Source: Bacilli bacterium (GTDB lineage: Bacteria; Bacillota_I; Bacilli_A; RF39; UBA660). Taken from it: 64,000 nucleotides of DNA. A program made the position numbers and the translations under genes. The first letter of the stretch is position 1; each line of letters begins with the position of its first letter. Below, piece after piece: positions 16,083 through 23,744 of this stretch. A model generated the notes under the pieces. That model saw only the letters and a program-made list of their open reading frames with translations, was not told the origin of the DNA and made no database searches. The stretch spans positions 1 through 64,000 of the forward strand of contig CAAGCO010000007.1 of assembly GCA_900768345.1 (NCBI GenBank), in the 5' to 3' direction.

Positions 16083-17474
16083 ATGGAAGATAATGTGACT
16101 TTAAATGATAATTATGAATATAATGATGATCAAAATCAACATGAAGAAGAAAAAAATAAAAAAAAGAGTTTGTTGCTTTTATTATTATTACTTCTATTTT
16201 TCATAATTTTAGTTCTTGGTGGAACAGGACTTTATATTAAACATAAAGGAAATAATGATTTAAATATAGATATTGATGGTGATGGTATTGCTGAAATCAA
16301 TATTGATAATGGAACTGGTAAATGTCTAGTTAATTGTAGTATTGATAAAAAGAAACCTAATACTAATATAGACTTTAAAAAGAATAAAAAACCTACATTT
16401 AATATCGATAAAGATGGAGATGGAAAGCCTGATTCAAATTTAATTAATCAAGATACTGATGAAGATGGAAAGTGTGATTTAAACTGTGACACAAATAATG
16501 ATGGTTGGCCAGATACAAATCTTGATTTAGATGATGATGGAAAATGTGATTTAAATTGTGATACTGATAAAGATGGTGTTTGTAATACAAATTGTGATAC
16601 AAATAATGATGGAAAGTGTGATTTAAACTGTGACACAAATGGTGATGGGAAATGTGAACTTAATTGTGATACGAATAACGATGGTAAATGTGAACTAAAT
16701 TGTGATACAAATAAAGATGGAAAATGTGATTTAAACTGCGATACTGATAAAGATGGAAAATGTGACTTAAATTGTGATACGAATAACGATGGTAAATGTG
16801 AACTAAATTGTGATACAGATAACGATGGTAAATGTAATTTAAACTGTGATACAGATAACGATGGAAAATGTGACTTAAATTGTGATACGAATAATGATGG
16901 AAAGTGTGATTTAAACTGTGACACAAATAATGATGGCAAGTGTGATCTTAATTGTGATACAGACAAGGATGGTAAATGCAATCTAAATTGTGATACTGAT
17001 GGAGATGGAAAGTGCGATTTATATTGTGATACTGATGGAGATGGCAAGTGTGATGAAAAATGTAATGATCCAACAATTGATATTGTTGAAGGAGAAGAGT
17101 ATGTTTTAACACTCATTGATTCAGCAACATATAATAAAAATAATATTGTTCCAGGATGGACTGGTTCTAAAAGCTTTAAATTAGCTAACACATCAAATAA
17201 TCCACAAGTTGTTAACATGAATTGGTTAAATGTTAAGAATACATTTACTACTGTTAATAATCTATATTATACAGTTAGTAGAAATAATACTGTTCTTGTA
17301 AAAAATGCTAGAGCTCCTTATAAGAATTCAAATATTGTTTCTAATATTACAATACCTGCTAAAACTACTTATACATTTAAGATTAGTTTTGAGTTTAAAA
17401 ACACTAATGTAAATCAAGATATTGATAAAGGAAAAACATTTGATGCTAAAATAAAAATAATTGTTAAACAATAA
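16083..17474 (+). CDS. TM-anchored surface protein with Asp/Cys-rich calcium-binding-type repeats
   Basis: The protein has 463 residues with a charged N-terminus, one TM segment (about 30-50) and then a long repeat region (about 125-330). The repeat unit is 12 residues, CDLNCDTNxDGK, with about 15 CDT units. The DxDxDG-like spacing resembles EF-hand-type calcium loops of dockerins and thrombospondin type 3 repeats, and two Cys per unit suggest disulfide cross-linking. The C-terminal domain (about 335-463) is beta-rich and resembles the camelysin/TasA-like domains elsewhere in this window (GSKSFKLANTS, GKTFDAKIKI). It is likely an extracellular rod presenting that domain, with calcium stiffening. 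Function unknown. Confidence 0.7.
   Translation: MEDNVTLNDNYEYNDDQNQHEEEKNKKKSLLLLLLLLLFFIILVLGGTGLYIKHKGNNDLNIDIDGDGIAEINIDNGTGKCLVNCSIDKKKPNTNIDFKKNKKPTFNIDKDGDGKPDSNLINQDTDEDGKCDLNCDTNNDGWPDTNLDLDDDGKCDLNCDTDKDGVCNTNCDTNNDGKCDLNCDTNGDGKCELNCDTNNDGKCELNCDTNKDGKCDLNCDTDKDGKCDLNCDTNNDGKCELNCDTDNDGKCNLNCDTDNDGKCDLNCDTNNDGKCDLNCDTNNDGKCDLNCDTDKDGKCNLNCDTDGDGKCDLYCDTDGDGKCDEKCNDPTIDIVEGEEYVLTLIDSATYNKNNIVPGWTGSKSFKLANTSNNPQVVNMNWLNVKNTFTTVNNLYYTVSRNNTVLVKNARAPYKNSNIVSNITIPAKTTYTFKISFEFKNTNVNQDIDKGKTFDAKIKIIVKQ
16462..17060 (+). repeat. 36-bp tandem repeat array inside the calcium-repeat gene
   Basis: About 16 head-to-tail 36-bp units encode CDLNCDTNxDGK variants. The units are contiguous, in frame and differ mostly at the Asn/Asp codons and third positions. 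The first two units are irregular. Antisense open frames over this stretch are a by-product of the periodicity. Confidence 0.9.
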
Positions 17475-17501
17475 AAGGCGTACTAATATGTACGTCCTTT
17501 T
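17474..17501. terminator. bidirectional terminator between the repeat protein and yfhO
   Basis: AAAGGCGTAC / GTACGTCCTTT with a TAATAT loop and one bulged base, flanked by A and T runs. It lies over the final codons of the minus-strand gene. Confidence 0.65.
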
Positions 17502-20032
17502 TTTATGTAAATAATTGTTAAAAATAATGTTATTATTGATATAGCACTTCCGATAAATAATCCACGAGGTATAAATTTAAATTCTATTGTATGATTCCCT
17601 TCACTTAAATTATCTATGCATATAAATGCATTTACGCAATCTTTGTAATTGGTTTCTTTACCATCAATTTTTATTTTCCATCCTTTATTATATGGTATTG
17701 AAGTAAATAGGGTTGTTTTATCATTTGTAACTTTTATTGTTCCTTTTATATAATCGTCCTTTTTATATTCTGTTATTTCTAATTCGTTCTTTTTTAATTC
17801 ATTAATAAAATCTTTATAATCATCTACGTATGTTAAAAACCAGTTTATATATTTGTATTCATACTTATCTTTTGTACTTTTAAATATAATTTTATACTTA
17901 TCTCCCTTTTTAAGTAGTAATGGAGTTTTATTTCTTCCATAACTTGTAAGTTTTTTATTATTTATATAAACTTCAGTGAGAACATAGAAATCTTTGCCTT
18001 TATTTGATGTAACAAATCCATCTTCAGTAATTGTTCCTTCTATTGAAACGTAGTTATCATCTTTATTCTTTATTATTACATATTTTTTATCATTTATTGT
18101 TTTTATTTCAGAATTATAAAATTTTATATTCTTATTTAATGATTCATATACTTCACTATTTCTATTGATCATTTTATTTGTTAAGTTTTTTGTATTCTTG
18201 TATGAATCATTTGTATATTTATAGTTATTAATATTTTTATTAATCATAAATCCTAGAGATAAAGCATCCTTATTCTTATAAAGTGTTATGGCTGGATATT
18301 TATCATATACTTGTTCATAGTAATATTCTTTGTTACTTCCACCTATATATTTAACTCCAATAATAGAAGTGATGTAAGGATTATTGTAATTGAATACTAA
18401 ACTAGTGTTATCAATAACTTCATAAAACATTTGATCTTTGAAAAAGTGGAGTAATTTTGAATTTTTTATTGAACTGAAGGAATTAAAACCATTGTATTGA
18501 TAGAATGAGCCTTCTGTGTGTATATTTGTTTTTTCCAAACTAACTCTATAGAAGTTATCTTTTTTACTATCTATTTTTTCTATATAGTTTGTTATATCTG
18601 TTTTTTCTTGGGTTGATTTTTGAAAATTATTATATGGATAAACTGTTTCAAGTTCTTTAAATGTAATTATTGTATTAAATGTTAATTCAATAAATAACAT
18701 TGAAATTATTAATATCGTTGCCTTTTTATTTTCAAATAAGAACATATATTCCAATAATAACATTATAGTAAATATAAACGCAGCTATTTTAATTGCACCA
18801 TACATTGATGAGAATACTTTATTTATTAGTACTGTTATAGTTATTAATATAATATAAATAACGCTTATAATTATTTTCCATTTAAGTGATTGATTAATTT
18901 TTTTCCTATTAGCATATGTTTTGGCAGCTGTCACTATTAAGAAGAATGAAAATGTAAAAATATATCTATTTGGGTACCATATTGGCCTTTGAAACATTTG
19001 CCAAGCGTAGTCTATTAAATTAAAACTTGTACTTAACAAAAAGAATAATATAAATATTAATGTTGTTATTTTTTCTTTTTTTGATATATTTTTTAGAAAG
19101 AAATATTTTATTACTAAAATAGCTACTAGAAATGAAACGTATATATTGATTGAACCATATTTAATATCATATTCTATTGTACTTCCTGGTGTAAGTTTAT
19201 AAAAGAAATTTAAATAATTATTGTTGAATTCAAAGTAATTTGTTTGAAACTCACTACTGAAGTGTTCTAATTTACCTTGCATTAGTTCTAATATTTCTGG
19301 TATTAATGTTATCATGCACATGAAACCTGATAATAAACTTGAAATTATAAAATCTTTTATAATTTTTGTATCTTTCTTTTTTAAATTTATGTAATTATAA
19401 ATAAAATAAATTAAACAGAATATACATTCCATATATCCTATATAGAAATTTGATAGTATTGAAATTGTTAACATTATTATATATAAAATATTTTTTCTTT
19501 CATTTATAAGTTTTTCTAATCCAATCATTAGAATAGGTAAAAACATTACATTGTCAAAATACATATAGTTAAAGAAGTAGCACACATTATATCCCATTAA
19601 TGCATAACATATACTTAATGAAATATAAAATATATTGTTTTGATTTTTAAATTTATATTTTAAATATTTACACATTGTGAATGCTGAAAGACTTATTCTT
19701 AAAAATATTAAAAATGTATAATATTCAGTTATTGTATTTTTTGTTGCGAATAAGCAAAGTATATTTGTTGGGTTAAATAAATAATAAATGCTTGTTGCAT
19801 AAAAATTATATCCAAGTGATCCACCAAAAGAGTAGAATAAACTATTTTTTCCAAGTAAAGCATTCTTAAAATTCATTGTAAAGCTTGCGTATTGAGAAAG
19901 CCCATCATATTTAGCAAGTAAATAGTCTCCGAATGGTTTTGTATTAGTAAATAGACATGCTATACATATAATAATTATTGGTATAATCATTGAAATTATT
20001 TCAGGAATATATTTTTTAAATTTTTCTTTCAT
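17483..20032 (-). CDS. yfhO: YfhO-family polytopic membrane protein (probable glycosyltransferase)
   Basis: The protein has 849 residues with about 12-13 TM segments, mostly in the first 450 residues plus one at the C-terminus, and a large extracellular part between (about 470-815). The start (NTKPFGDYLLAKYDGLSQY), the FYSFGGSLGYNFYA segment and the C-terminal PYNKGWKIKIDGK motif are characteristic of YfhO. In Bacillus and Listeria, YfhO proteins add sugars to teichoic acids outside the membrane using lipid-linked sugars made by CsbB/GtcA-type partners. No such partner is in the window. AAGGTGAT precedes the ATG at 20032. It is monocistronic, convergent with the repeat protein and divergent from locus A. 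Confidence 0.88.
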   Translation of the reverse strand: MKEKFKKYIPEIISMIIPIIIICIACLFTNTKPFGDYLLAKYDGLSQYASFTMNFKNALLGKNSLFYSFGGSLGYNFYATSIYYLFNPTNILCLFATKNTITEYYTFLIFLRISLSAFTMCKYLKYKFKNQNNIFYISLSICYALMGYNVCYFFNYMYFDNVMFLPILMIGLEKLINERKNILYIIMLTISILSNFYIGYMECIFCLIYFIYNYINLKKKDTKIIKDFIISSLLSGFMCMITLIPEILELMQGKLEHFSSEFQTNYFEFNNNYLNFFYKLTPGSTIEYDIKYGSINIYVSFLVAILVIKYFFLKNISKKEKITTLIFILFFLLSTSFNLIDYAWQMFQRPIWYPNRYIFTFSFFLIVTAAKTYANRKKINQSLKWKIIISVIYIILITITVLINKVFSSMYGAIKIAAFIFTIMLLLEYMFLFENKKATILIISMLFIELTFNTIITFKELETVYPYNNFQKSTQEKTDITNYIEKIDSKKDNFYRVSLEKTNIHTEGSFYQYNGFNSFSSIKNSKLLHFFKDQMFYEVIDNTSLVFNYNNPYITSIIGVKYIGGSNKEYYYEQVYDKYPAITLYKNKDALSLGFMINKNINNYKYTNDSYKNTKNLTNKMINRNSEVYESLNKNIKFYNSEIKTINDKKYVIIKNKDDNYVSIEGTITEDGFVTSNKGKDFYVLTEVYINNKKLTSYGRNKTPLLLKKGDKYKIIFKSTKDKYEYKYINWFLTYVDDYKDFINELKKNELEITEYKKDDYIKGTIKVTNDKTTLFTSIPYNKGWKIKIDGKETNYKDCVNAFICIDNLSEGNHTIEFKFIPRGLFIGSAISIITLFLTIIYIKKGRTY

Positions 20033-20086
20033 ATTATCACCTTGTAAAAAAATTATATCACAATGGTGAAACTTTTAAAAAATCTA

Positions 20087-20115
20087 TTGCATGTTTTTTT
20101 TAAAAATGCTAATAT
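20087..20115 (+). promoter_or_regulatory. promoter of the first TasA-like gene of locus A
   Basis: TTGCAT (20087-20092), 17-bp spacer, TAATAT (20110-20115), followed by the RBS AAAGGGAGG at about 20125. Confidence 0.5.
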
Positions 20116-20140
20116 TATTATAGCAAAGGGAGGATGAATC

Positions 20141-20707
20141 ATGGATAACAATAAAGGACAAACAATATTTTTATCTGTTATAGGTATTGCAACATTATTA
20201 GTAGCTATTATTGGAGCAACATTCGCATGGTTTAGTATTACTATCCAAGGAAATGATAAAGCTTCTAGTATTATCGTAACTACTGCAACATTAGGTAGTG
20301 TAGTATTTACTGATGGTAACGAAATTAATATGACTAATATTAAACCAGAACAAAGTCCACAATCTACTAAAACATTTACTATTGTAAATACAACATCTGG
20401 TGCAACAGAAAAGATTAATTATGTTATTTATTTAGATGTAACTGCCAACACATTAAGTGATGCTGCAGATGGTTATTTTGTTCATTCATTAAGTGGAAAA
20501 GCTAACAACAAAGGAACTGTTGCTACTGCTATCACTGAACAAGTTGTTCCTGGAGTTGGAAAAAATGTATTAGGTAATGGTACTTTAAATGGTACTGAAA
20601 CTCATACTTATACATATTCAATTCAATTCAAGGAATCAGGTTCTGATCAAAATGCTGCTCAAGGTAAAACATTTGCTGGTAAGCTAGTTGTTGAAAACGC
20701 ACAATAA
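20141..20707 (+). CDS. camelysin/TasA-like secreted protein (SipW-type signal)
   Basis: The protein has 188 residues. Its N-terminal hydrophobic segment (about 9-28) ends in GATFAWFS, the cleavage context of SipW-processed proteins such as TasA and camelysin (CalY). The mature part is a Thr/Ser/Asn-rich beta domain with DGNEINMTNIKPE near the start and GKTFAGKLVV at the end, the same frame seen in the other members here. TasA-family proteins assemble into extracellular fibres or act as surface proteases; which applies cannot be told. The matching peptidase is encoded at 21411. It has its own promoter and terminator. Confidence 0.8.
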   Translation: MDNNKGQTIFLSVIGIATLLVAIIGATFAWFSITIQGNDKASSIIVTTATLGSVVFTDGNEINMTNIKPEQSPQSTKTFTIVNTTSGATEKINYVIYLDVTANTLSDAADGYFVHSLSGKANNKGTVATAITEQVVPGVGKNVLGNGTLNGTETHTYTYSIQFKESGSDQNAAQGKTFAGKLVVENAQ

Positions 20708-20726
20708 TCTGATTTAATATAAAAAT

Positions 20727-20752
20727 AAGTAGTTTAATTACTACTTTTTTTA
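20727..20752 (+). terminator. terminator after the first TasA-like gene
   Basis: Stem AAGTAGT / ACTACTT with loop TTAATT, then a T-run. Confidence 0.7.
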
Positions 20753-20785
20753 TTTGTAAATAAAAGTTTATATTGGTATTATTTC

Positions 20786-20814
20786 TTGTAAACTAATGTG
20801 TTTTTTGTTATTAT
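20786..20814 (+). promoter_or_regulatory. promoter of the locus A operon
   Basis: TTGTAA (20786-20791), 17-bp spacer, TATTAT (20809-20814). The four following genes are closely spaced or overlapping and lack internal terminators. Confidence 0.55.
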
Positions 20815-20837
20815 ATATATAGTATGGTGACGAGATT

Positions 20838-21398
20838 ATGAAGAATAAAAATGAAAAAGCAAGAAAATTTAATATTATTATTTATTTGCTGGTTTTAGTA
20901 GCTTTATTTACTATGTTAATTGGTACTTCTTATGCTTACTATATCAAAACAATTAAAAATGGTGATGAAACTAAAGTTGTAATTAAGAGTTCAAATATGT
21001 TACTTAGATTTTATGATGGAAATCAAATAAATGCATATGATATTGAACCTAATTGGGAATCTACATATAATTTTTCAATAGAAAATTATAGCATTGATAC
21101 TGCTGGCAAATATAAAATTATTTTTGATGTTGAAAAATCGCTTACAGATTCAATAGAAGATAATTTCGTATTTGAATTAAAAGGTAAATCTTCTAAAAAT
21201 AATAATGATAAAGTTGTTACTAAAAGTGAACAAGCTGTTCCTTTAACTTCTACTGAATTAGGAGTAGGAGATATAAGTGTTGGTTCATTACATGATTATG
21301 AATTAAAGCTTAAATTAAAAGATAATGGTAAAAATCAAAATTATTTAAATGGTAAAACGTTTATTGGTAAAATAACAGTTCTTTATGTTTATGAATAA
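20838..21398 (+). CDS. second camelysin/TasA-like secreted protein
   Basis: The protein has 186 residues. A hydrophobic segment (about 13-32) ends with GTSYAYY, a SipW-type processing context. The mature domain parallels the protein at 20141: YDGNQINAYDIEPNWES near the start and NGKTFIGKITV at the end, so the two are paralogues. It is more charged than the first. The start follows GGTGACGAG. The signal peptidase gene begins about 12 bp after its stop, indicating a dedicated processing enzyme. Confidence 0.78.
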   Translation: MKNKNEKARKFNIIIYLLVLVALFTMLIGTSYAYYIKTIKNGDETKVVIKSSNMLLRFYDGNQINAYDIEPNWESTYNFSIENYSIDTAGKYKIIFDVEKSLTDSIEDNFVFELKGKSSKNNNDKVVTKSEQAVPLTSTELGVGDISVGSLHDYELKLKLKDNGKNQNYLNGKTFIGKITVLYVYE

Positions 21399-21410
21399 TG
21401 GAGTTTGTTT

Positions 21411-22025
21411 ATGGAAGAGGATAAGAAAATTAAAAGAAAAAAAATATTTAAAATGATTTATAAAGTTATAAGTTATACTATTATTTGTATTCTTATGGTA
21501 ATAGCTGCATTTTTAATATTTTATGTGATTAGTGGTAAGATTGCTCAAAAGCAAGGAAAAAAACCATTGTTTGGTTTATATACAATAATAAGTCCTAGTA
21601 TGACTGGAACTTTGAATGTATATGATGTTGCATTTACTATGAGAGTTGATACAGATAAATTAAAAGAAGGAGATATAATTACTTTTTATTCAACAAACTC
21701 TTTCTTTGGTGGAACTCCTATAACACATAGAATTATAGAAATTGTTGATGTACCTGATTCAGGTAAAATGTTTAGGGTAAAAGGGGATGCTAATCCAAAA
21801 GCTGATGAAGAAAAAGTTATTCCTAGTAATGTAGTTGGTAAAGTATTATTTAAAATACCACAATTAGGTAGAGTACAATTTTTCTTAGCATCTAAAGGTG
21901 GATGGATTGTTGCTATTATGATTCCTGCTTTAGTTATTATTTCATATGATATATATAAAATATTTAGATTAGTTTTATTAAAAAGTAAATTATTGAGTAT
22001 GGAAAATGAGCATGGAAATATTTAG
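21411..22025 (+). CDS. sipW: SipW-type (ER/archaeal-type) signal peptidase I
   Basis: The protein has 204 residues with an N-terminal TM (about 20-41), a catalytic domain and a C-terminal TM (about 168-190). The catalytic Ser63 lies in SPSMTG. The usual bacterial Lys is replaced by His106 in ITHRI, and KGDANP supplies an Asp. This is the Ser-His-Asp arrangement of SipW/ER signal peptidases. SipW cleaves TasA-class precursors. The longest frame begins with TTG (21405), but ATG 21411 has a TGGAG RBS and is preferred. It is likely dedicated to the TasA-like proteins just upstream. It is one of three such peptidases in the window. Confidence 0.9.
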   Translation: MEEDKKIKRKKIFKMIYKVISYTIICILMVIAAFLIFYVISGKIAQKQGKKPLFGLYTIISPSMTGTLNVYDVAFTMRVDTDKLKEGDIITFYSTNSFFGGTPITHRIIEIVDVPDSGKMFRVKGDANPKADEEKVIPSNVVGKVLFKIPQLGRVQFFLASKGGWIVAIMIPALVIISYDIYKIFRLVLLKSKLLSMENEHGNI

Positions 22026-22036
22026 GGGTGATGTAT

Positions 22037-22990
22037 ATGTATTTTTTAGCTATATGTGATAATTCGTCAGTACTTAATGTTATGTTTATAATTAAGACTT
22101 TAATTATGATTATTAGTGTGGTTGTTCCTATTATTTTAATGTTATCTTTAATGGTTAATATTGTTAAAGAGTTAATGAATGGAGATCCTGAACTATTAAA
22201 TAAAATAAAAACTAGTGCAACTAAAAAAATGTTAGCAACTATTATAATATTTATGATTCCAACGTTAGTAAATGTTTTAACTAGACTTTCTCCTGGAAAT
22301 AGTGAATATAGAACTTGTTTTTCAAGTGCAACACCTGAATATATTGCACAAAGAAAAAGTGAAGAAGAAGCATTACAAAAAATAAATGATGAAAGGCTTG
22401 CTGAATATAATAAAAAAGTTGCTGAAGAGGCTGCTAGAGCTGAAGCTGAAAGAATTGAAAAAAATTCCCAGGGAGCTACATATGGTGGAAGTTCAAATTA
22501 TGAATCTACAGGTGATTATAGAACTTGGAAACAATGTGCGAATAATTGGGGAAGTAATAGAATGGGTAGTTCTCAAACCATTTGTGGTGCGGGATGTACT
22601 TCAACTTCTGTTGCTATTGCATTAGCTAAGAGTGGTGTAAGAGTAAATATTCCTACACTAAATCCAGCTACCTTTGTTAATTGGATGAACAATAATGGTG
22701 GATATTCAGGCAATTTATTAGTTTGGGGAGCTGTAACAAATTTAGCGCCAAATTTTAAATATCAAGGACAAACTAGTTTAACTGGTTCTAATGCTCATAA
22801 AGCTGAACAATTAAGACAAGCATTAAATAGAGGAGAATATGTTATTGCTTATGTAAAAGGTGGGGGACACTGGGTTTTTGTTGATAGAGTAGAAGGAAGT
22901 AATGTTTACATTATAGATCCTGGTGCTAATATAACAAATTTATTTAATTATTCTGGAGTTGATGGATATGCAAGTTACAAGATTTCTTAA
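22037..22990 (+). CDS. membrane-anchored C39-like cysteine peptidase
   Basis: The protein has 317 residues with two TM segments (about 12-40 and 62-80), a charged coiled-coil linker (about 98-140) and a C-terminal papain-like domain (about 160-317). The triad of the peptidase C39/C39-like fold is visible: Cys187 in GAGCTSTSVA, His278 in GGGHWVFVD and Asp294 in IDPG. The start is taken at ATG 22037, where TAGGGGTG is well placed, not the GTG at 22028. The two closely spaced N-terminal TMs resemble small pilin or VirB2-type membrane subunits. It may process or crosslink locus A surface proteins, which is inferred from the operon. Confidence 0.72.
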   Translation: MYFLAICDNSSVLNVMFIIKTLIMIISVVVPIILMLSLMVNIVKELMNGDPELLNKIKTSATKKMLATIIIFMIPTLVNVLTRLSPGNSEYRTCFSSATPEYIAQRKSEEEALQKINDERLAEYNKKVAEEAARAEAERIEKNSQGATYGGSSNYESTGDYRTWKQCANNWGSNRMGSSQTICGAGCTSTSVAIALAKSGVRVNIPTLNPATFVNWMNNNGGYSGNLLVWGAVTNLAPNFKYQGQTSLTGSNAHKAEQLRQALNRGEYVIAYVKGGGHWVFVDRVEGSNVYIIDPGANITNLFNYSGVDGYASYKIS

Positions 22991-23666
22991 ATTTATAGAA
23001 TTATTTTTACTATTAGTTATTGTTATTTTATGTACGGGTTGTACTAGCGAAATATATTATAACTTTGGAGAAGATGGTATTGATTCAAAAATAACAATAA
23101 AATACAATGCAAATGAATATACAAAATATGTAAATGATACAGATGAAGGTTTGTTAATTGATAGAACATATACTAATTATCAAGTAAAAACTGGTTCTGA
23201 AAAATTATTTAATGAAAATAAGATAAATAGTTTTGCTAATATGGATAATTATAAGTATAGTGGAAAATTAACACAAAGTAACAATGATTTTATATATGAG
23301 TACACTTATAAATATAAATATGATGAATTTAAAAATAATAATATATTTAATAATTGCTTTAGTATAAAGTTTATAAGAGAAGATGATGAAGCATATTATT
23401 ATAGTTTATCTGGTTATTATACATGTAGATATGTTAATGGAATGCAATTTAAAATAGAAGCAAAAGATAAACTATTAAATTCTAACTCAAAAAATGTTGA
23501 GGGTGATACAGCAACTTGGACTATTAATCAAGAAGATAATAATATTTATTTTGCAATTAGTAAAGATAAGGTTGGAAGTGGATTCAACGGCTGGTATATT
23601 ACTGGCGGTGTAGTAATTGGAATATTATTTGTTGCAACGCTATTCTTGTATAAGAAAATTAATTAG
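22968..23666 (+). CDS. lipoprotein with C-terminal TM, unknown function
   Basis: The protein has 232 residues. The signal sequence (about 5-22) ends in a lipobox-like LCTGC followed by TSE. The middle is a beta-rich, Tyr/Asp/Asn-rich domain, and a TM segment (about 205-225) with KKIN tail closes it. Having both a lipobox and a C-terminal anchor is unusual. It overlaps the preceding gene by 23 bp, with GGAG (22955-22958) inside that gene, so the two are translationally coupled. The ATG at 22962 is an alternative start. Family not recognised. Confidence 0.6.
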   Translation: MQVTRFLKFIELFLLLVIVILCTGCTSEIYYNFGEDGIDSKITIKYNANEYTKYVNDTDEGLLIDRTYTNYQVKTGSEKLFNENKINSFANMDNYKYSGKLTQSNNDFIYEYTYKYKYDEFKNNNIFNNCFSIKFIREDDEAYYYSLSGYYTCRYVNGMQFKIEAKDKLLNSNSKNVEGDTATWTINQEDNNIYFAISKDKVGSGFNGWYITGGVVIGILFVATLFLYKKIN

Positions 23667-23690
23667 TACTTTAACTAGTACTTTTTATTT
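23664..23690 (+). terminator. terminator of locus A
   Basis: Stem AGTACT / AGTACT (each arm self-complementary) with loop TTAACT, then T5. Moderate strength. Confidence 0.55.
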
Positions 23691-23699
23691 GTTTTAGCG

Positions 23700-23728
23700 T
23701 TGACAGGGATACCCCTATACCCTATAAT
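23700..23728 (+). promoter_or_regulatory. copA promoter with CsoR-like operator in the spacer
   Basis: Consensus TTGACA (23700-23705), 17-bp spacer, TATAAT (23723-23728). The spacer contains AGGGATACCCCTATACCC. This G/C-rich pseudo-palindrome resembles CsoR/RcnR-family operators on copper genes, which sit between -35 and -10. No csoR gene is visible in the window. Confidence 0.75.
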
Positions 23729-23744
23729 GTGTATGGTGATAAAA

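Noticed and set aside
16462..17060. 36-bp periodic repeats that could be taken for a CRISPR array
   Set aside because: The units are contiguous with no unique spacers, keep one reading frame and encode a 12-residue repeat. No cas genes are present.
16448..17218. Long open frames on the minus strand over the repeat gene (His/Tyr- or Ser/Pro-rich products)
   Set aside because: They exist only because a 36-bp repeat without antisense stops repeats its frame. They have no RBS and biased composition.
23700..23744. N-terminal extension of CopA from the TTG at 23700
   Set aside because: That codon lies inside the -35 box of a consensus promoter. The HMA domain starts properly from ATG 23745.
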